Part shown: in pieces, positions 1 through 14,341 of the stretch
How the letters are laid out: each line of letters begins with the position of its first letter
Position numbering within the stretch: position 1 is the first letter of the stretch
Source: Syngnathus acus
Lineage: Eukaryota > Chordata > Actinopteri > Syngnathiformes > Syngnathidae
DNA length: 64,000 bases
Reading direction: 5' to 3'
Assembly: GCF_901709675.1 (NCBI RefSeq)
Contig: NC_051100.1
Location: 1,798,001-1,862,000, forward strand
The notes under the pieces: model-generated
Database searches by the model: none
Seen by the model: only the letters and a program-made list of their open reading frames with translations
What the model was told of the DNA's origin: nothing
Translations under genes and position numbers: made by a program

Positions 1-3000
1 TCTCAACATCAGCTCCCTCCTCATTACTATAAGCAGCCTTTAACTAATTAAGCCCCACCCCCTCCCCCACTTGTTATTTGTATTAGCAAGCTACCATTAG
101 AGGACCTCTACACTGCTCACTGGGTCCTATCAATTTCCTGTTATTGTTGGCAGTTGAGCTGAAGGCCCAGTATCGATCCCTCGGCGCAGGAGAAGATAAG
201 GTGAGGAATCGAGATGGATTCCGTATCTATTATCTAATGGAATTCCTCCTCCCAGAAAGGGCTATGGATTTTCTGCCACTGAGGCTGTGAAAATGTGTGT
301 CCACAAGCTTTTGCTGGTTCCTCACCCGTTTGTGGGTGCAAGTGTCCCCTCTCACAGCACGGCATGGAAGGATGCTTTTTTTTTTTTTTCTTCCCCAGGA
401 TGGATTAACGCGCAAAACAGAGAATGGCTGAAAGTGGCAGCGAGGCTTTGCGGACCACTGAGGCATTGAGGGGAAATGCACTCTTCATGAATGTGGATTG
501 ACCCGCCGTGTTTTAAATGGCCCACTGAAAGAACCCACGCCGAGAGTGTTGCATCAAAAATCCAGATGCCCAAAGCGGTGGCACAAAGAGGTCGTCGAGC
601 GCACTGCAAATTGAATGCCTCTTTTTTTGTGTACAGAATATACACTTTCAGATGATTGTGCAATTACAGTAGTGCCTTGAAACACTTTTTGGTCTCCTAC
701 AAAAACAAGGGAAGACAATTAGGAAAAAAAAAAAAGCACTCGAAAGTCACAACTAACACGAACCGCAGAACTCGGAACTGTGAGGCACCTAGAAACCACC
801 AAGCGTCCTTGCTGCCAGGATTGTCACAACAATTTAATAGTGAGAACAATTGGATATGATCAATCACAAATTCCACAAAATGAATTCATTTCTTGAAGAT
901 AAATTAATCGACCAATCGTAATCGATTCTTCTCACACTGTGTCAAATGTATACTATTGTTGTGGTCAGCACATAAGAAGCCAATAAAAGACAAAGACGAG
1001 CATAGCTAAAAAAAAAAAAAAATGGAATGAAAAAGAATCGCACTGTATTATAAAACACATACGTCAGTCCTCTTCAACCAGATGAGTTGAGTGCTCTTTA
1101 GTGCTGAGAACAGTCACTAATTACCTGTGGGTGAGTATCAAACCGCAATGTGTACTTCACCTTTCATACATATATATTTTCAAATAGTCATTAAAACAAC
1201 TTCACACCACAATTTGGATACTAAAGGCAGAGGTTAAACGAGCTACCTTGATGAATCAATGATGAAGATGTGGTGCAATGCGACAAGCGAGCAAAGCGCA
1301 TTTGAGTTTCAATATAGCCCGAACGGGAAATCAATCCATTTGAAAGGCCGGGATCATTTTTCGAAAGCAAAACCACATTGAAATGGGTCGGCGATGATAC
1401 AATTGCTGTTTTGTCAGCTCTCTTTTGTTCCCCGTGGCCCAGACGCTGGCCTTTATCAGCAGCACATCAGATGAATTGCGCAGATCATCCTCCGCCTTAA
1501 TTACAAACAGACACCGGCTGACCTGCTGCTGATAGCGGCTCTGATGCTCATTTTCTGACCACCTAAGGACATTAAGGGAGAACCGCAAACAGACACCGCA
1601 CATTGGTAACGACATCTCGACACATGTAGAGTCCAATATGCAAAGTTCGAACCTATACGAAGCCAGCTGTGAAGTCATAATTGTGCTAAAGAGGGATGTA
1701 TGAAAAACACACACCCTGGGTCGTCATGGTAACAAAGTCCATACACAGTGCATTGGATGCACAGGAGAGGATGCAGTGACCAGTCGCTCATTTCCATTTT
1801 AATGAGAGAGGATGCACGTGCCCCCCCCCCCCCCCACCTTTGAAAGAAAATTTGACTACATTCCAGAGATCTTAAATTACAGGGTGTAGTAATTGTGATG
1901 TAATTAAGGTCATTGTAAGAACATGTCACTAATATGGAATTAAGACGCGTGGGAATCGCTTTAAATTGTGAAACCTTTTTTTTTCATGACCTCTTTAAGT
2001 AATATGTTTATTTTATGACCAAATTACCAATAGCCTTGCGAGGTGCGGTTGGGAATTTCTGCTCGACATTACCAACGAGTTGCCTGAAAAGCACATTACA
2101 ACCTTTCCAATCAATTTGATGGCAAACAGCAAACGCACTGAAGTCAATTTTACATGCTGTAAATATTTTTTTTATCCGAAAAACACCTCGAGTGAGCACG
2201 GCGGTAGCAGCGGGTAATGTGACGACGTTTTTACACCCTTGCGCAAGCTAGTTTCATCGTTTATCGGTGGCATCATTAATCAAGGAGCGCTTGTAAAAAA
2301 TGAACAGTTTGATTTTTAATGTCCCACCTGACGTACAAATAGTGTCGAAATCAGTATGCGCATCACTGCGGAGTCACTCGCTTTACAAGACAAACAAAAA
2401 CAGCCTTCCTCTTTGCATCCATTTACCTTCACCCAAAACCCCGAGACATAAGTTCCCTGTAATAGAGAAGATGATACAGCCTAAGTGAGTAAATGAATGT
2501 CATCAGCAATTAGCGGCTGCTATAACAGAGCGGCCACGGCACAGACAGGTCAGGAGTTTGCCATGTATTATATCCGCTCCACGTAGTAGCAGGTTGGACG
2601 CTTCCAGTCAAGGACGTCTCAAGGGCAGCCGGACCGAGCGCACGCAATGCGTACAAGCGGCAGCTTCATAAAAGAGCAGGTGATTCATGCGCATATGGTG
2701 AGGCCTAACAATGTGATACCACGGCAACAAGGGCTTGGATCGTTCCCCGGAGGGAAGTGCGCTACATCTTGTTGTCTTTCAACCACATCTTTGGTTGGCA
2801 CTCGGATCATTGAGAGCTGTTTGTTAGAACGCTAATGGGTTAATGGGATTTTAAATAGGTACACTGTGTAAGAGATAAACAATAAGAAGAGCAAAATGAG
2901 CCAAAGGACATAGCGGGTGAGAGTATAGGAGAACTTTTAAAAGTGCCGCATTCACCGACTGCACGTGTCACTGTCGGAGACTCCTCACGCTTTGCTTTCA

Positions 3001-6000
3001 AGCCACAGTCGTGTCATCAAGCCATTAATATTGCATCATCAAATGAGGAGTCAATTATTTGTAAAAATAGCAGAACCCTACTGAACAATCGTATCAATTT
3101 GTGACAAAACCATATAAATATGTATATAGATTTAGTATACTACTACAAGTAGACCGCAAAGTTATTGAACCCAAACATTCTGCAAGAAAAAGAAAAACTA
3201 ACACGACAGTAAACAAATTTTATAACAGTAAATAATGACTCCATGGGGATAGGGCTAAAAAAAAAAATAAGATAGCTAGTTGTGCGAGCACAGAGGCTTT
3301 TTTTTTTCTTTTTTCTTTTAAAGATTCTCCCAAGAGGCTGTCACACTGAGCTAATCTCATCCCACGCGGATAGAGTCTATTAGCAGACAGCGGCGGGTTC
3401 GAGGGTAGAAAAAGGTGAGTGGTAAAGCATGAGCATGATGAAGAACGGAGGAGAGGAGATGGATGGCAGGGCAAAGGAGGAATCAGGGAGGGTGCCGAAG
3501 GAATGTTTTCTTTAGCCCTCCCTCCCCACCTCGACGAGCTTGTCGTTGTAGAATCTGTAGGAGGCATTATTTCAAAATAGCAGCAAGACTAATGAGATAC
3601 AAACATCGTACCGTGCTCACACTTAATATACGGCCCCTCTCTTGACGATATGAAACACCAACTCTTAATGTGTTTACAGTCGACGGGAAAATACGGACAG
3701 CTGAGAGGTTTCCACTTTTGACACCATTAACATGAATCTCGTTGTCCCTGGGTGCACACTCTGGCGCCAGACAAGACAGTTTGTCACCTCCCTGAACATT
3801 TAAGAATGACTCTCGCTGCTGAGGAGGGGCGGCTCGGAGGGTTTCAAACGTTACAAGATCGAGCCAGGAAAGCCAACAGCATGCGAAGGCAAAAACATAT
3901 CTGATAACAATTAAGCATGTGGCAGAGGGGTGTAAATATGTGCCTCCAATCCGGCTGGAGACTACAAATCTCCCGTCTGTCACTTTGGAGCCTCTGACAG
4001 CTGTGTGATGAATGACTGTCATGAAACTGAGCTTAAAGAGCAAAAAAAAAAAAAAAGAAAGAAAAAAGCCAAAGAGAGACCCCATGATGTGTCCAACTCG
4101 GCATCCTTCAATTGTTTGTAATAAAGTATATCTATGTGCAAATATATTCAGACATATTGTATATACAGTTTATCATCGCTGTCAAATAAATATATTGGAT
4201 GTCGCATTTCCATTTTTTTTTCGTCAAAAGCAAAAAAAAGTCTGTTTACAATGACTGACTTCATTTCAATACACACCACTAATAACTTGGGTTAGGACAA
4301 TTTAGTACCATCAAAGTATGTCAAAAATGTAATGTTTTGATACTTTGAAGCAGACGTAGTCATAAAGTCCATGTCAAAATGACGAATCGCGTGATGTTCC
4401 TTTTATCTGGTAACGCAAGGGAAAATGGCGTTTCCACAATGTCATTAAAAAAACGACCATCTATTTTCGATCTCTTAGGATGAGTTGGAGACTATTTTAG
4501 ATGACTTTTGGGTGAAAGGCGGAGTAAGTCCGCATTTTACAAAGTCGATTTAGAGGTCATTATCTGATTTGGTTCACTGGAAATTTGTCATCTGCTCACA
4601 AAATGACATTCATAATTCCAGATTAAAATTAGGACATAGCGGAAGTAGTTATCTCAAATTTACACTTTGTGACGTATTCTGGCAAAAGCCGTTTTCCAGT
4701 CAATTATTCTTTACAAGAAAGAGCTCAAACTTGTTTTCTTTTCCCTCTTGTGACCCTTGTCGTCAAATAAAAAGGTACAGGATAAATACTATATATATAT
4801 AGGTGCTGTTCTATTGTTATATCCGTCATGTTTTTTTTTTTCCTTTTCGATTTTCAAAACCATTCCAGACAAGAGTAGCGAGGGGGGGGGGGGGGGACTC
4901 TCGGTCACGGTGGACACAAGATACACATGTAAGATTGATATTGCTTGGGCTAAAAGGAGCCGTGTGGCGCCGAACACAGAGTGCTATATTATGATGCTTC
5001 TCGCGTCTGTTTGCCGATGCGACCTTGCCTGTCAAAGACTCCTAAGTGGTATAATTGCTGGTACAACCTTCAGGAGGTTGTGCACGCTTGTCCCCCCCAT
5101 TAGATTGAAGCCACTCTGGACAGCTTGGACATTTTGCATTAATGGCAGCCTCCGTTGCTTCCTTTCGGATCCCCGCCATTTCTCTTCTTTATGAGATGTG
5201 TCACATTGATTCCCCCTCGCTTGCCTGGTCTCATGAAGGTTTACCTCTCCGGACACAGGGCAGATGAGTTTGCATTTACTACAAGTTGACAAGGTTATGA
5301 TTTCATTCATGCTTGTTCGCTAGCATGATTATGCAAAAACAACGCCAAATCCTGAGGGATGAGACGTTTTGTGTGGATCCAGAAAGACATGAAGGGTCTT
5401 TCTATCTCGACAAGGGAGAATAATAATCTCGGTAGCGATTCTGGCCATCGTCCGCCACCGAGATTTGTATCAGTGTCTTGGATCAAGCGCAAGACAAAGG
5501 CAAATGATGATGGATGGCATCAGCGAGAATGCAAAGGTAGAGCCAACACAAAGACACCACGGTGGCTCGCTGACCGGGCTAATGGTTGCCGCAATAATCC
5601 GGCCCAGTTCGGCGAGCAAAGCTTCCATCTGTCACTGGGAGTTCCCCTCCAGGTGGGAGTGTCGTGTCGCAGGGCAAGCGATGGCCTCCTCTGCCGTTCC
5701 CAAAGCGTTGGAACCCATGCCAGGTAGCAGGATCGCGCGACGACCTAATGTATTCACTCTAATTAAACGGCGCCCAGCACCACAAGTGCCCGGCTTCGAA
5801 AATAGAAACACCAACTGTTTGTATCAGAGGATGGCAAGACTGTATTGCGACCCCCCGGTTACCATCTGGATCACCTGGATCCGAGTGAAACCACAGAGTG
5901 GCTGATTTATTTTTTTTCTTCTTCCTCCCCGCCTTAATTAGATGTTGGGAGTTGGCAGGAAATGAGGGGGAAGAGATGAAGGATCACATTTAGTAAAGCG

Positions 6001-8758
6001 TATCAACATCCGGAATCCCTGGATAGCAATCACATCTGTTACCATCATTTCCACCTTATGAATTTGAATTTGAAAAAGTTCCTTTTTACAAGCCAGAGAG
6101 ATGAAAATGACCTAACAATTTTCAAAAATGATCCAATTGAGGCACACTGCGGTCAAACTGGCTTGAGGGGGACATTTAGAGTCATGCTCAGACTATTTTC
6201 AGACAAAGCCAATGTTTAATAGGTTATCTTTTTTTGTTGTTGATTTTGTCGTCCCTGGCAGCGGCGAAAACATTAAGTGTTATTGCACCAATGGCGGCGA
6301 TTGTGAATGTTCATTGACAGCACAAAAAAGTCATTATTTGAAAGTTTTAAGAAAGTTATTTGCAACTCCTCAGTCTCCACTCGCTGCTCCGACTTGGCTA
6401 TCCCGTCGAGTCGCCCACATGCACCTTCTTGCCACATTATCGCGGCTGACCCACAAGCACTTCCCTGCCAATTTGCATAAATCACTGTCTGCATCTGCCA
6501 GTTACTAGGCAGCCATGGCGAGAGATGCCCAGAGCCCGTGCGGAAACAAGGCCACCTCAGAAAAGGAAAAAAAAAAAAAAGGGACGCTCGCATGCCAGTG
6601 ACACAAATGTGAGCGGCTCTCGACTTTGGTGGAAGCTGTGTGCGCGTGTCTACGAAAAGTTGAAGGACTACATATTTTTTTGCAACTGACTGTAATGTGA
6701 TTCAAGTCGAGTCAAAGTCGATTAATTAACAATTTTGTTAATCTTTTGATGAAATTCAACAAGCTGGCAGGTCTCATTGACGGGTCAAAAAAATGAGGTT
6801 TCCCTGTTTGTATTTTAGTTCTGATTTTGTGCCTTGCTATTCCTTCACTGAAATTGACAGCTGCAAGATGGCAAATATGCACCCGTAATAGTATTGCTCT
6901 TTATATCTAGGGATGTACAAACTAATTTTTTCGATTGATATCAATTCGAGTATCGACTCTTTGATTACTCACCAATAGCGGAAAATGTCATTTTGCACAG
7001 TAACCCAAAAAATGTGAACATACATTTCTTTCTGAAGCAGATGATGATTTGATGATTTACCAAACTGCCACAGTATAGCGCCAACTACTGGTGAGGAGGA
7101 CTTAATGTCAGATTTTTGTTTGCCTGAAGTATTGTGGGTGTACAGAGACCTCAAATTACGACTTCTACAGATATAAATTGCTAACTCACTTTGATTGAGG
7201 AAAACAAAACAAAGACTCACCCATAGTTGCAACCATTGAACGCAACGACATGGCTGTTGATGAAATTAGTTTCTTCTGATCTGGAATTCATCTTCATGTG
7301 CCTTGACTTGAGGAGTACTGTCGAGAAATGTAGAGAATTAGAAACATTTACAAAATATACATTTCTCTAATTAGAGAGCGGATTCTTATGTGGTGACCCA
7401 AAACGAAGCCCGATAAATGATGGTGGAAACGTGGAATGGGAGTCATCAACCCATGATGACATCATCGACATGTGGAATACCATCAAACTTGAAAGGGAAC
7501 ACCATGAACCAACCATAAAAGCAAATCTGGGTTGATCATGAATAGGACGTTGCAAGCAAACCAATAAATCTACATTGTTCAAAAGAAGAAAAGAAAATAG
7601 CCCGCTGGAGGCAATAAGACGGATCGGTTGAATAGGACTGCGGAAACTGTGTTTAAATTGTGGTAACAGTAGCCATACCACATAAATAGTCTACGTACTA
7701 TTAAGATCGAAGCCACGTTTCATCAAAAAGTATTTATTTATTTTGCTAGCCGTGCTTTCACTCACTGTGTGTTGTGCACAGAAGGTGCCTGAGGTCTGGT
7801 GTCACGCTGTGATAATAAAATGTACCCATCACTGACACTGCAGCTGTTTGTGCGTCCCCCTACGGACCATCATTCTCACTGCAACACACGGCCCCCGGCT
7901 TACGTAATGCTAACATGCACAAGGGTAGCATGTGGAAGAAAAAGACAAAGAGAGAGGGGAGGGGAGCTGGAGGAGTCAGCCATACAGTACACGCATTGTT
8001 AATCTACTCGCTCAGTCAGGATGAATGATTTTCTTCATTTTGATGGCGCAATACAAACGAGGTGTACAACCTCGAGATGAGTCATCCATCACCTTGAAAT
8101 GACAGCTCACACAGAATTCAAGTGGAAACCTTTAGTTGTGGTTTGACAAAATTCCTTCACACACACTTTTGATTTTTGCCCTCTGTTCCCCCCCCCTCAC
8201 AGGCCTCGTGCATCAGTAGGTTTGTGAAAAACACCGTCACTGCGACAATATTAGAAAGGATGCCCGCGGGTGGTTCTTTGAAGCTAAACACCACAGCCAG
8301 GCGGCTCCGTCGATAGCGTGCTACACTTGCTAACTGCGCCACGATGAGGATGATGCTGGTCTTCAGCCAGGCTGGAGGGAAGGCAAAGCAGCTTCCATCT
8401 CCAGTCAGGAGTGATGTTAAATCTTAATATCACGGTCGCGGGCTTCAACAGCAGGGCCCGGGAAAATATAACAGTCATTTGCTTAACAGAGCGTGCAACA
8501 TTTGGCATGCAGCAACTCAAGTAGTTCATAATGCACTCATTTCAAATTAATATAACCAAAGTCACAGGGTGTCTGCTGTAACCCTTTGCTGAGTTATGTT
8601 ATATCAGCGGTGTTGTATAACAAACACCATGCACTCGGGTACATACCAGGAGAGAGGGGGGGGGAGAAAAAAAAAAAAAAGACGGTCTTGGCTTAAAATG
8701 GCTTTGTAGGAGAATCGTGTTGGATGTTTTGGGAGAAATGAGGCCACGCATCTTAGAG

Positions 8759-9035
8759 CATTGGTGTCAAACTCAAGGCTCGGGGAGGGGGGGGGCAGAT
8801 ACATCCATTTTTGTGGCCCGCAAAAACAAATTGTGCATCGACTTCATGTGTCAATACTAGAATTCCAAATTGTCTTCACTTTTAAAAAAAATAGAGAAAT
8901 TGCTAGCAATTTTGATTACCATCCAACGGGCTTTACTAGTTGCTAATTTCAAAACTAGTTATTACTCATAATAGCCCTCCGACGGAAACTATGACAATGA
9001 TGTGGGCCGCGACAAAAATGAGTTTTGCAACCCTG
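8759..9035. mobile_element. hAT-type MITE, copy 1
   Basis: The left end contains GGTGTCAAACTC and the right end is a decayed inverted copy (GAGTTTTGCAACCCTG). The flanks TCTTAGAG (8751-8758) and GCTTAGTG (9036-9043) match at 6 of 8 bases, as expected for an old 8-bp hAT target-site duplication. The interior (GTGGCCCGCAAA, then ACTAGAATTCCAAATTGTC) is shared with the copy at 51.06 kb. There is no transposase frame, so it is non-autonomous. Confidence 0.7.
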
Positions 9036-10297
9036 GCTTAGTGTCACAGAGTGTCATCAGCAGGATGCAGAAAGACTGGAAGTGGATGAAAAGTCCCACC
9101 TTGGTCCTATCGATCACTTTGAAGAGGAGCTACTCTGCATGTAATCAATAAGAGTCAATGGGGAAATATTTCTCATGGTAGCAGCAGAATGATCCACAAT
9201 GTTAAACAATATTTGTTCAAGTGGCGAAATGGAGTTGTCATCACAGCATTGTCCCTTCAACCCCACAGCAGTGACAACTGTCAAAACCACACAAGGTACA
9301 AGCAACACTCTGAACGAAATCACTTTTCTTTTTTTTTTAAAGAAATCTTTGCATCAGAAGTGTTGAGATGTTGAATCTCACGGCTCATACCGCCGCCGGG
9401 ATTCTTTGGCACTCAGAATGGCGGCGCCAACAGGCATGAAATCAGGCGCAGGGTACAGATGCCGTTAGGGATTACCTTGGTATTTTCTTTTATGACACCG
9501 ACGGAAATTCTTCAATTAATTGCTTCTCTCGTACCGGATGATAATTGGAGTTGTACGAAGACAAACAGCGCTCCGTCGGCATGCACGGCTCACAAACACT
9601 TTTAAAATGCGTCATATTTTTCAACTGTTATCACTGTTGAGTATTTGCAACTATCACTCAACTAATTAAAGAATTTTTCCCTGGCAACTTTCCTGGACTG
9701 CTTTCTTCCTGATATCCATATTTCATAAGCACTTCTCACCATTACCACTCTCCTCCTCCTCTTCTTCCTTCTAGCCCAGCTCTTTTTCGTGCCAGTACAG
9801 TTGACTGCACAACAGGGAGCAGCTTATATTCTCGGCTCTTCTTAATTATTAAAGCCATCCTCGACACGTAGTGGTCTAATCCGTCCACACAACTTGCGGC
9901 AGAGTGACAAGTCTGCCTTTTTCCGAGGAATGATTTGTTCGTGCCAATCAACTTTCACCAGAAGTGAGAACTTCAGTGAGGACTTAATATGTACAATTCA
10001 GTTTTATGATATTACTCATTGGATTTCAATCGGATTACAATTCACTTTTAATGTCATAAACAGGAGCATGGTGGCCATTGGGAATTTCGGGAGATTCGAG
10101 TGGCCGCTCCATTTCAGGAGATTCATTCTAGTAATCCTTTTATTACTGTATGGCAGCCAGTTCAGGCTGTTCATTGTTTTAAAAAACACATGTTTTTTTT
10201 CAGGGGAAGGCTAGGACGAATTACTGCCATTTTCATTCATTTCAATGTAGAAAGATGATTTGGGATGCATACTTTGAGTTGCAAGCATGGTTCCAAC

Positions 10298-10300
<3 letters not shown>

Positions 10301-10333
<33 letters not shown>
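10301..10333. repeat. (TA)n microsatellite
   Basis: An uninterrupted run of about 16 TA units followed by a T run. It accounts for the short YIYIY-type frames on both strands. Confidence 0.95.
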
Positions 10334-10341
<8 letters not shown>

Positions 10342-13300
10342 TTTAAGAAACATGCATAGTACAAATAATATTTACTACATTTACAACATGCCACATGATG
10401 TGAGAAAGAAAAATAAGGCTGGTACACTTTTTAGCACATTTGCATTTAAATATCTGAACTAGTACATGTGCAAAAATGATGCAATACTACAAAAAAAAAA
10501 AAAATCATATTAATATTTATGTGGTTTACAAACGCCCTGATGTAAATTTGCTGAAAGTCGTTTAGTCAGTAGTGCTCATACTTGAAGGGGTGTGGGGTGG
10601 GGGTCTGCCTGATGGGGTCCTCAGCATGGCCTCTGACTTGGGTAAGGTCAGAGCGTATTGATTTTAAACAGCGTTCAATGAGACTGCATGCAGCACGGTG
10701 CAAAAGAGACCACCCCAGACTCAAGCTTTGTTCCGTTGTGTATTCATGACACGGAGTTGAACGTGGCAAAGCAGGATTTCGATATGACTGGCTTTGCGTC
10801 CAGCTTTTTCACCCTCACCTTGGAGAAAGGAGCAGCTCTGGGCAGCCATTGACGCTCCATCCGGCCTTTGTGTGATCTGTAAGTAGGAAGGAAAGTAGAG
10901 CAGGGGGTCTTTAATGTGCATGTAGTATACAATATATCCTTTTAATCGGAAAGCCCCCCCACACACCCACCCCCACCCACCCGGCGGCAGTTTGGGATGA
11001 GAGTGACAGAGAGCCAGCACAAAGCTAATTCCGCCCCTGTCATATCTGATCGTCTCTTAGCTGGCAAACGAGCGGCAGTAATGACGCTAGTCCGATGGCC
11101 CGTTACACATTTGCAGGGCTAATGTTTGATTGAAATCAATCTGTGTTAATATGCGGGTTACAGAGGGGATTTGGATGTGGAGATACTGGTTTTGTCCAGC
11201 TAATGTTTGAAATGAAATGACGTCTCTTTGGGATAACAAATGACTCATTTTGAATACGAGAGCTCGCTTGTCATTTGATGTCCACCAATAATATTTTGGT
11301 TTGAGGTCTCACGGAACATGATGTAACATCATGCAGGCAAATTGTTTTCTATTTCCTCATATCATGGCAAAGGGGTGTAGTGCTTAGTCACTCAACCACA
11401 AAAAGGATTCAGTACAATAGAAATATATTGCTGTCATCATATTTGTTTTAATAAAAACCTTTATATCTTGAAATTTATATAATGCATTATTGCTTGGTGT
11501 TACTATGTGCAGTGGGAGAAAAATTTATCAGACATATAATTGAGTATTCATGCAAACTGCTTGATTTACGAAAAGCACCAATCATAAAAAACGTATTGAT
11601 TTCTAGATTCCAACATTAGCTTGTAATGAGTTAACCACTCAAACCATCGAGACGAACGTATCCCATTTTCATTATTTAAATGCGAGATTGGCCAGTAAAT
11701 GAGGAGTTCCACACTAAAACAGGAAGCATCTGTTATTCATACTAATTTGCCTTTCATTTTGCTCTATGGACTTAACATGAGAGTAACTAACAACATCATA
11801 AATCAAACATCTCACCAATGCCGGACGATATTTTTCGGCGTCTGAGCGGAAATATGAGCAAATCTTCCTTTTTATTCACTCCGGTGAATCACTGGGAGAT
11901 TGCTCTCTCCGCTGCCATTAATCACAGCTTTTCTGTTGCTGATTGAAGAGGCTAATATGAGCAGGCATACCAATGAGCGCAGGGAGGGAGAATGTGAAGC
12001 TCACTCAAAAATGGCAAAATAACTCAAGTGTCGGATTTGCAATCCAAACCTGATTTTCTCACGTCTTTTTTTTTTTTTTATATGTATAAAAATTTGACGA
12101 ATCAAGTTCATCACAATTTGGTCGTCTTGCCCTGTGGTACGCGCAAACTCCATCAAACTAACGTGCTCCCCCCCACAAGGGGCAATTTGGTGTCAGTGTG
12201 CAATTGAAAAAGCATGTAAATGTGTCAAGATGGTACTTTTGGGTAGTGCCATCATGCAAAGTCAAATCCCAAAATAAAAATTTGCTCCGCTGATTGAAGA
12301 AACATGGGCAGGACTCTTCAGTGAAGGGAGCATTTTGTTCATGAAATTGAAATGGTGCCTCTTACAGTCTTCATGTCTCCGCGAGTTTTTTTATATATTT
12401 TTTTTTTCAGGAGAACATTAGAAGAGGAAACTGCTCATAAAAATCTAATTTATTTCAGTTGTGAATGCTTTGGAATGGAAAACACATTTCAATACTAAAT
12501 ATTAAAATATATAAATAATATTAAATATTCTTTCTATACTTGGTTTGAGCGACAATTGCACCTGTGTGTTTGTTACACTAATGCTACATTTGCTAAAGCT
12601 CGCAAAAGCAGCCAAGAAATGTGTCCATACGTCTGTCAGTTAAACACGACCACTTACCACAAAGTGTCTCTCCTGTTGTCCGCCATGATACTGCTCTTCA
12701 TCTTCACTTCTTGCTGACAGTGAGAATTGTTTTATTTTTATTTTTTTTGCCGTAACACTAATATCATGCTCAAGATTTCGCTAGCATTAACTTAAATCTG
12801 TAATCCTCCATTGTTGAAACTGTTACCGGTGCAGGTGGCGCAATTACTTGCCAGCACGTCAGGGGGGGTGGGGGGTGAAAGGTTAGTTATTTGATTGAGG
12901 GGTGTCAGAGCGCCGTCTAGTGGACAAATCGTGTAATGATATCCTTCTAAGTGACTCCGAACTGAACATTTATTATTTTGTTCCATGAAAAAAAAATAAA
13001 AAAATATTCGATCATAATTGTATTTTACCCATAAAATTGCCTAACCGGTTAATCAGTTGCTTTCTAGTATAAACAAAGCATGCGTAGTTTAAAAGTGTAT
13101 ATCAAGAATTTAAACAAAACCAAAAAAATCAGCTGAAGGAATATTTCGGATTTAAATGGACCACTTTTAATATAAGACCTAAGACAGTCAGCCCTTGTCT
13201 GAACGGATTTTTTTTTTTCGAATAGGTCATTTATAAAACTTGTGTGCAGAAAAACAGAGATGGGGGGGGATCAAAGTACATATAGGCCCTGAAGGAAGTC

Positions 13301-13728
13301 ATTGAGCTTTATCAGGGCTTTCTTTATTTGGTACATAGGAGACTCACTTGGGACTCTCCCGATGCTGACACTGCACTTATGGTACGGCGTAAAATTGCCT
13401 GTAAACAGAGAGAGCAAAAGCTGTGCGCACTTCACTTCCTTCCTCATCTCTTGTTTGTTTCCCAACCACACTGGTGTGCCGTGGGAAATTGTCCAACATT
13501 AAATACCGAGCGCATTGTAAACAGGATAGCCAAACCACAGGTCAGTTAGCGCAAGGCCTGCTCAGCCACTTGCTAATCGTGCATGCGTGGCAAATCGGAG
13601 AATCTTGAGATTTCATGTTGTGGCATGGGCACATACTCAGTTTACGTGTGTGTTGTTGTTAGTGTTGGCTCGTGAGTGAACGATTCCTGCAAAAGAACTA
13701 TTGTTTTTTTTCAGTGAACGAGAGTGAA

Positions 13729-13752
13729 CGAATCACTTCCTAAAGTGATTCG
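13729..13752. repeat. Perfect 10-bp inverted repeat in probable DNA-transposon remnant
   Basis: The arms CGAATCACTT and AAGTGATTCG are separated by 4 bases. The surrounding 13660-13885 stretch repeats the motif GTGAACGA several times and ends with TTCACGAACGAGTCGTGAA, so it resembles a short non-autonomous DNA element. I could not define its ends or a target-site duplication. Confidence 0.4.
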
Positions 13753-14321
13753 TGCTTTTTTCAGTTCATATGACTTCAACCAGTAGGTGTTGGTAATGCC
13801 CATTGAAGCTGGTGCCACCTCGCCGTAAAACAAAACGAAGAAGAAAATGACGTAACTTCCCGTTCACGAACGAGTCGTGAATTGTCTGATTTTTATGTTT
13901 TAATTGGCGAATATAAAAACAAAGAATAAAACACCAGACAAGTTTTAACATAATTGTTTATTAAAAATAAGATTAAAAGTAAATTTCAAGCCAGCAATCC
14001 AATGTGAAATTGCAGTAGATATATTGGATAACAATATTAACTTTTTAATTTGCTTGGATACAAATAGTTGGGTCTCTGGAGTGCCAGCTCTATCCGTCGA
14101 GTGTGAAATTAAACAAAAGTGTTTATCTGCCCGTTTCTCAAAAAGTGTCCGCAAGTAAGCCACTGTGCATTTGTTTTGTATAAATATACTATATATATAT
14201 ATATTATTTTTTTTAAAAAGTACTGTTATGATGAATAAAATGTTAATTAAACAAGTTTAATCCCGCTTTTTGCCTTCAATTCAGTGGACATTTTGCTGCT
14301 CCTTCTGGTGTTTGTACCTCA

Positions 14322-14341
14322 ATTGGACAACAGGGGGCAGT
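14322..14341 (+). promoter_or_regulatory. CTCF-like motif
   Basis: GGACAACAGGGGGCAGT resembles the vertebrate CTCF core (CCANNAGGGGGCAG) in forward orientation, with a mismatch at the first C. Occupancy cannot be judged from sequence. Confidence 0.35.

Noticed and set aside
3567-4085. 172-residue minus-strand open frame
   Set aside because: It runs through homopolymer T and unrelated sequence, has no domain, and no coding signature or splice context.
10566-11020. Minus-strand frames near 10.6-11.0 kb
   Set aside because: No match to a known family, and the frames depend on a CCACCC repeat; no consistent exon structure.
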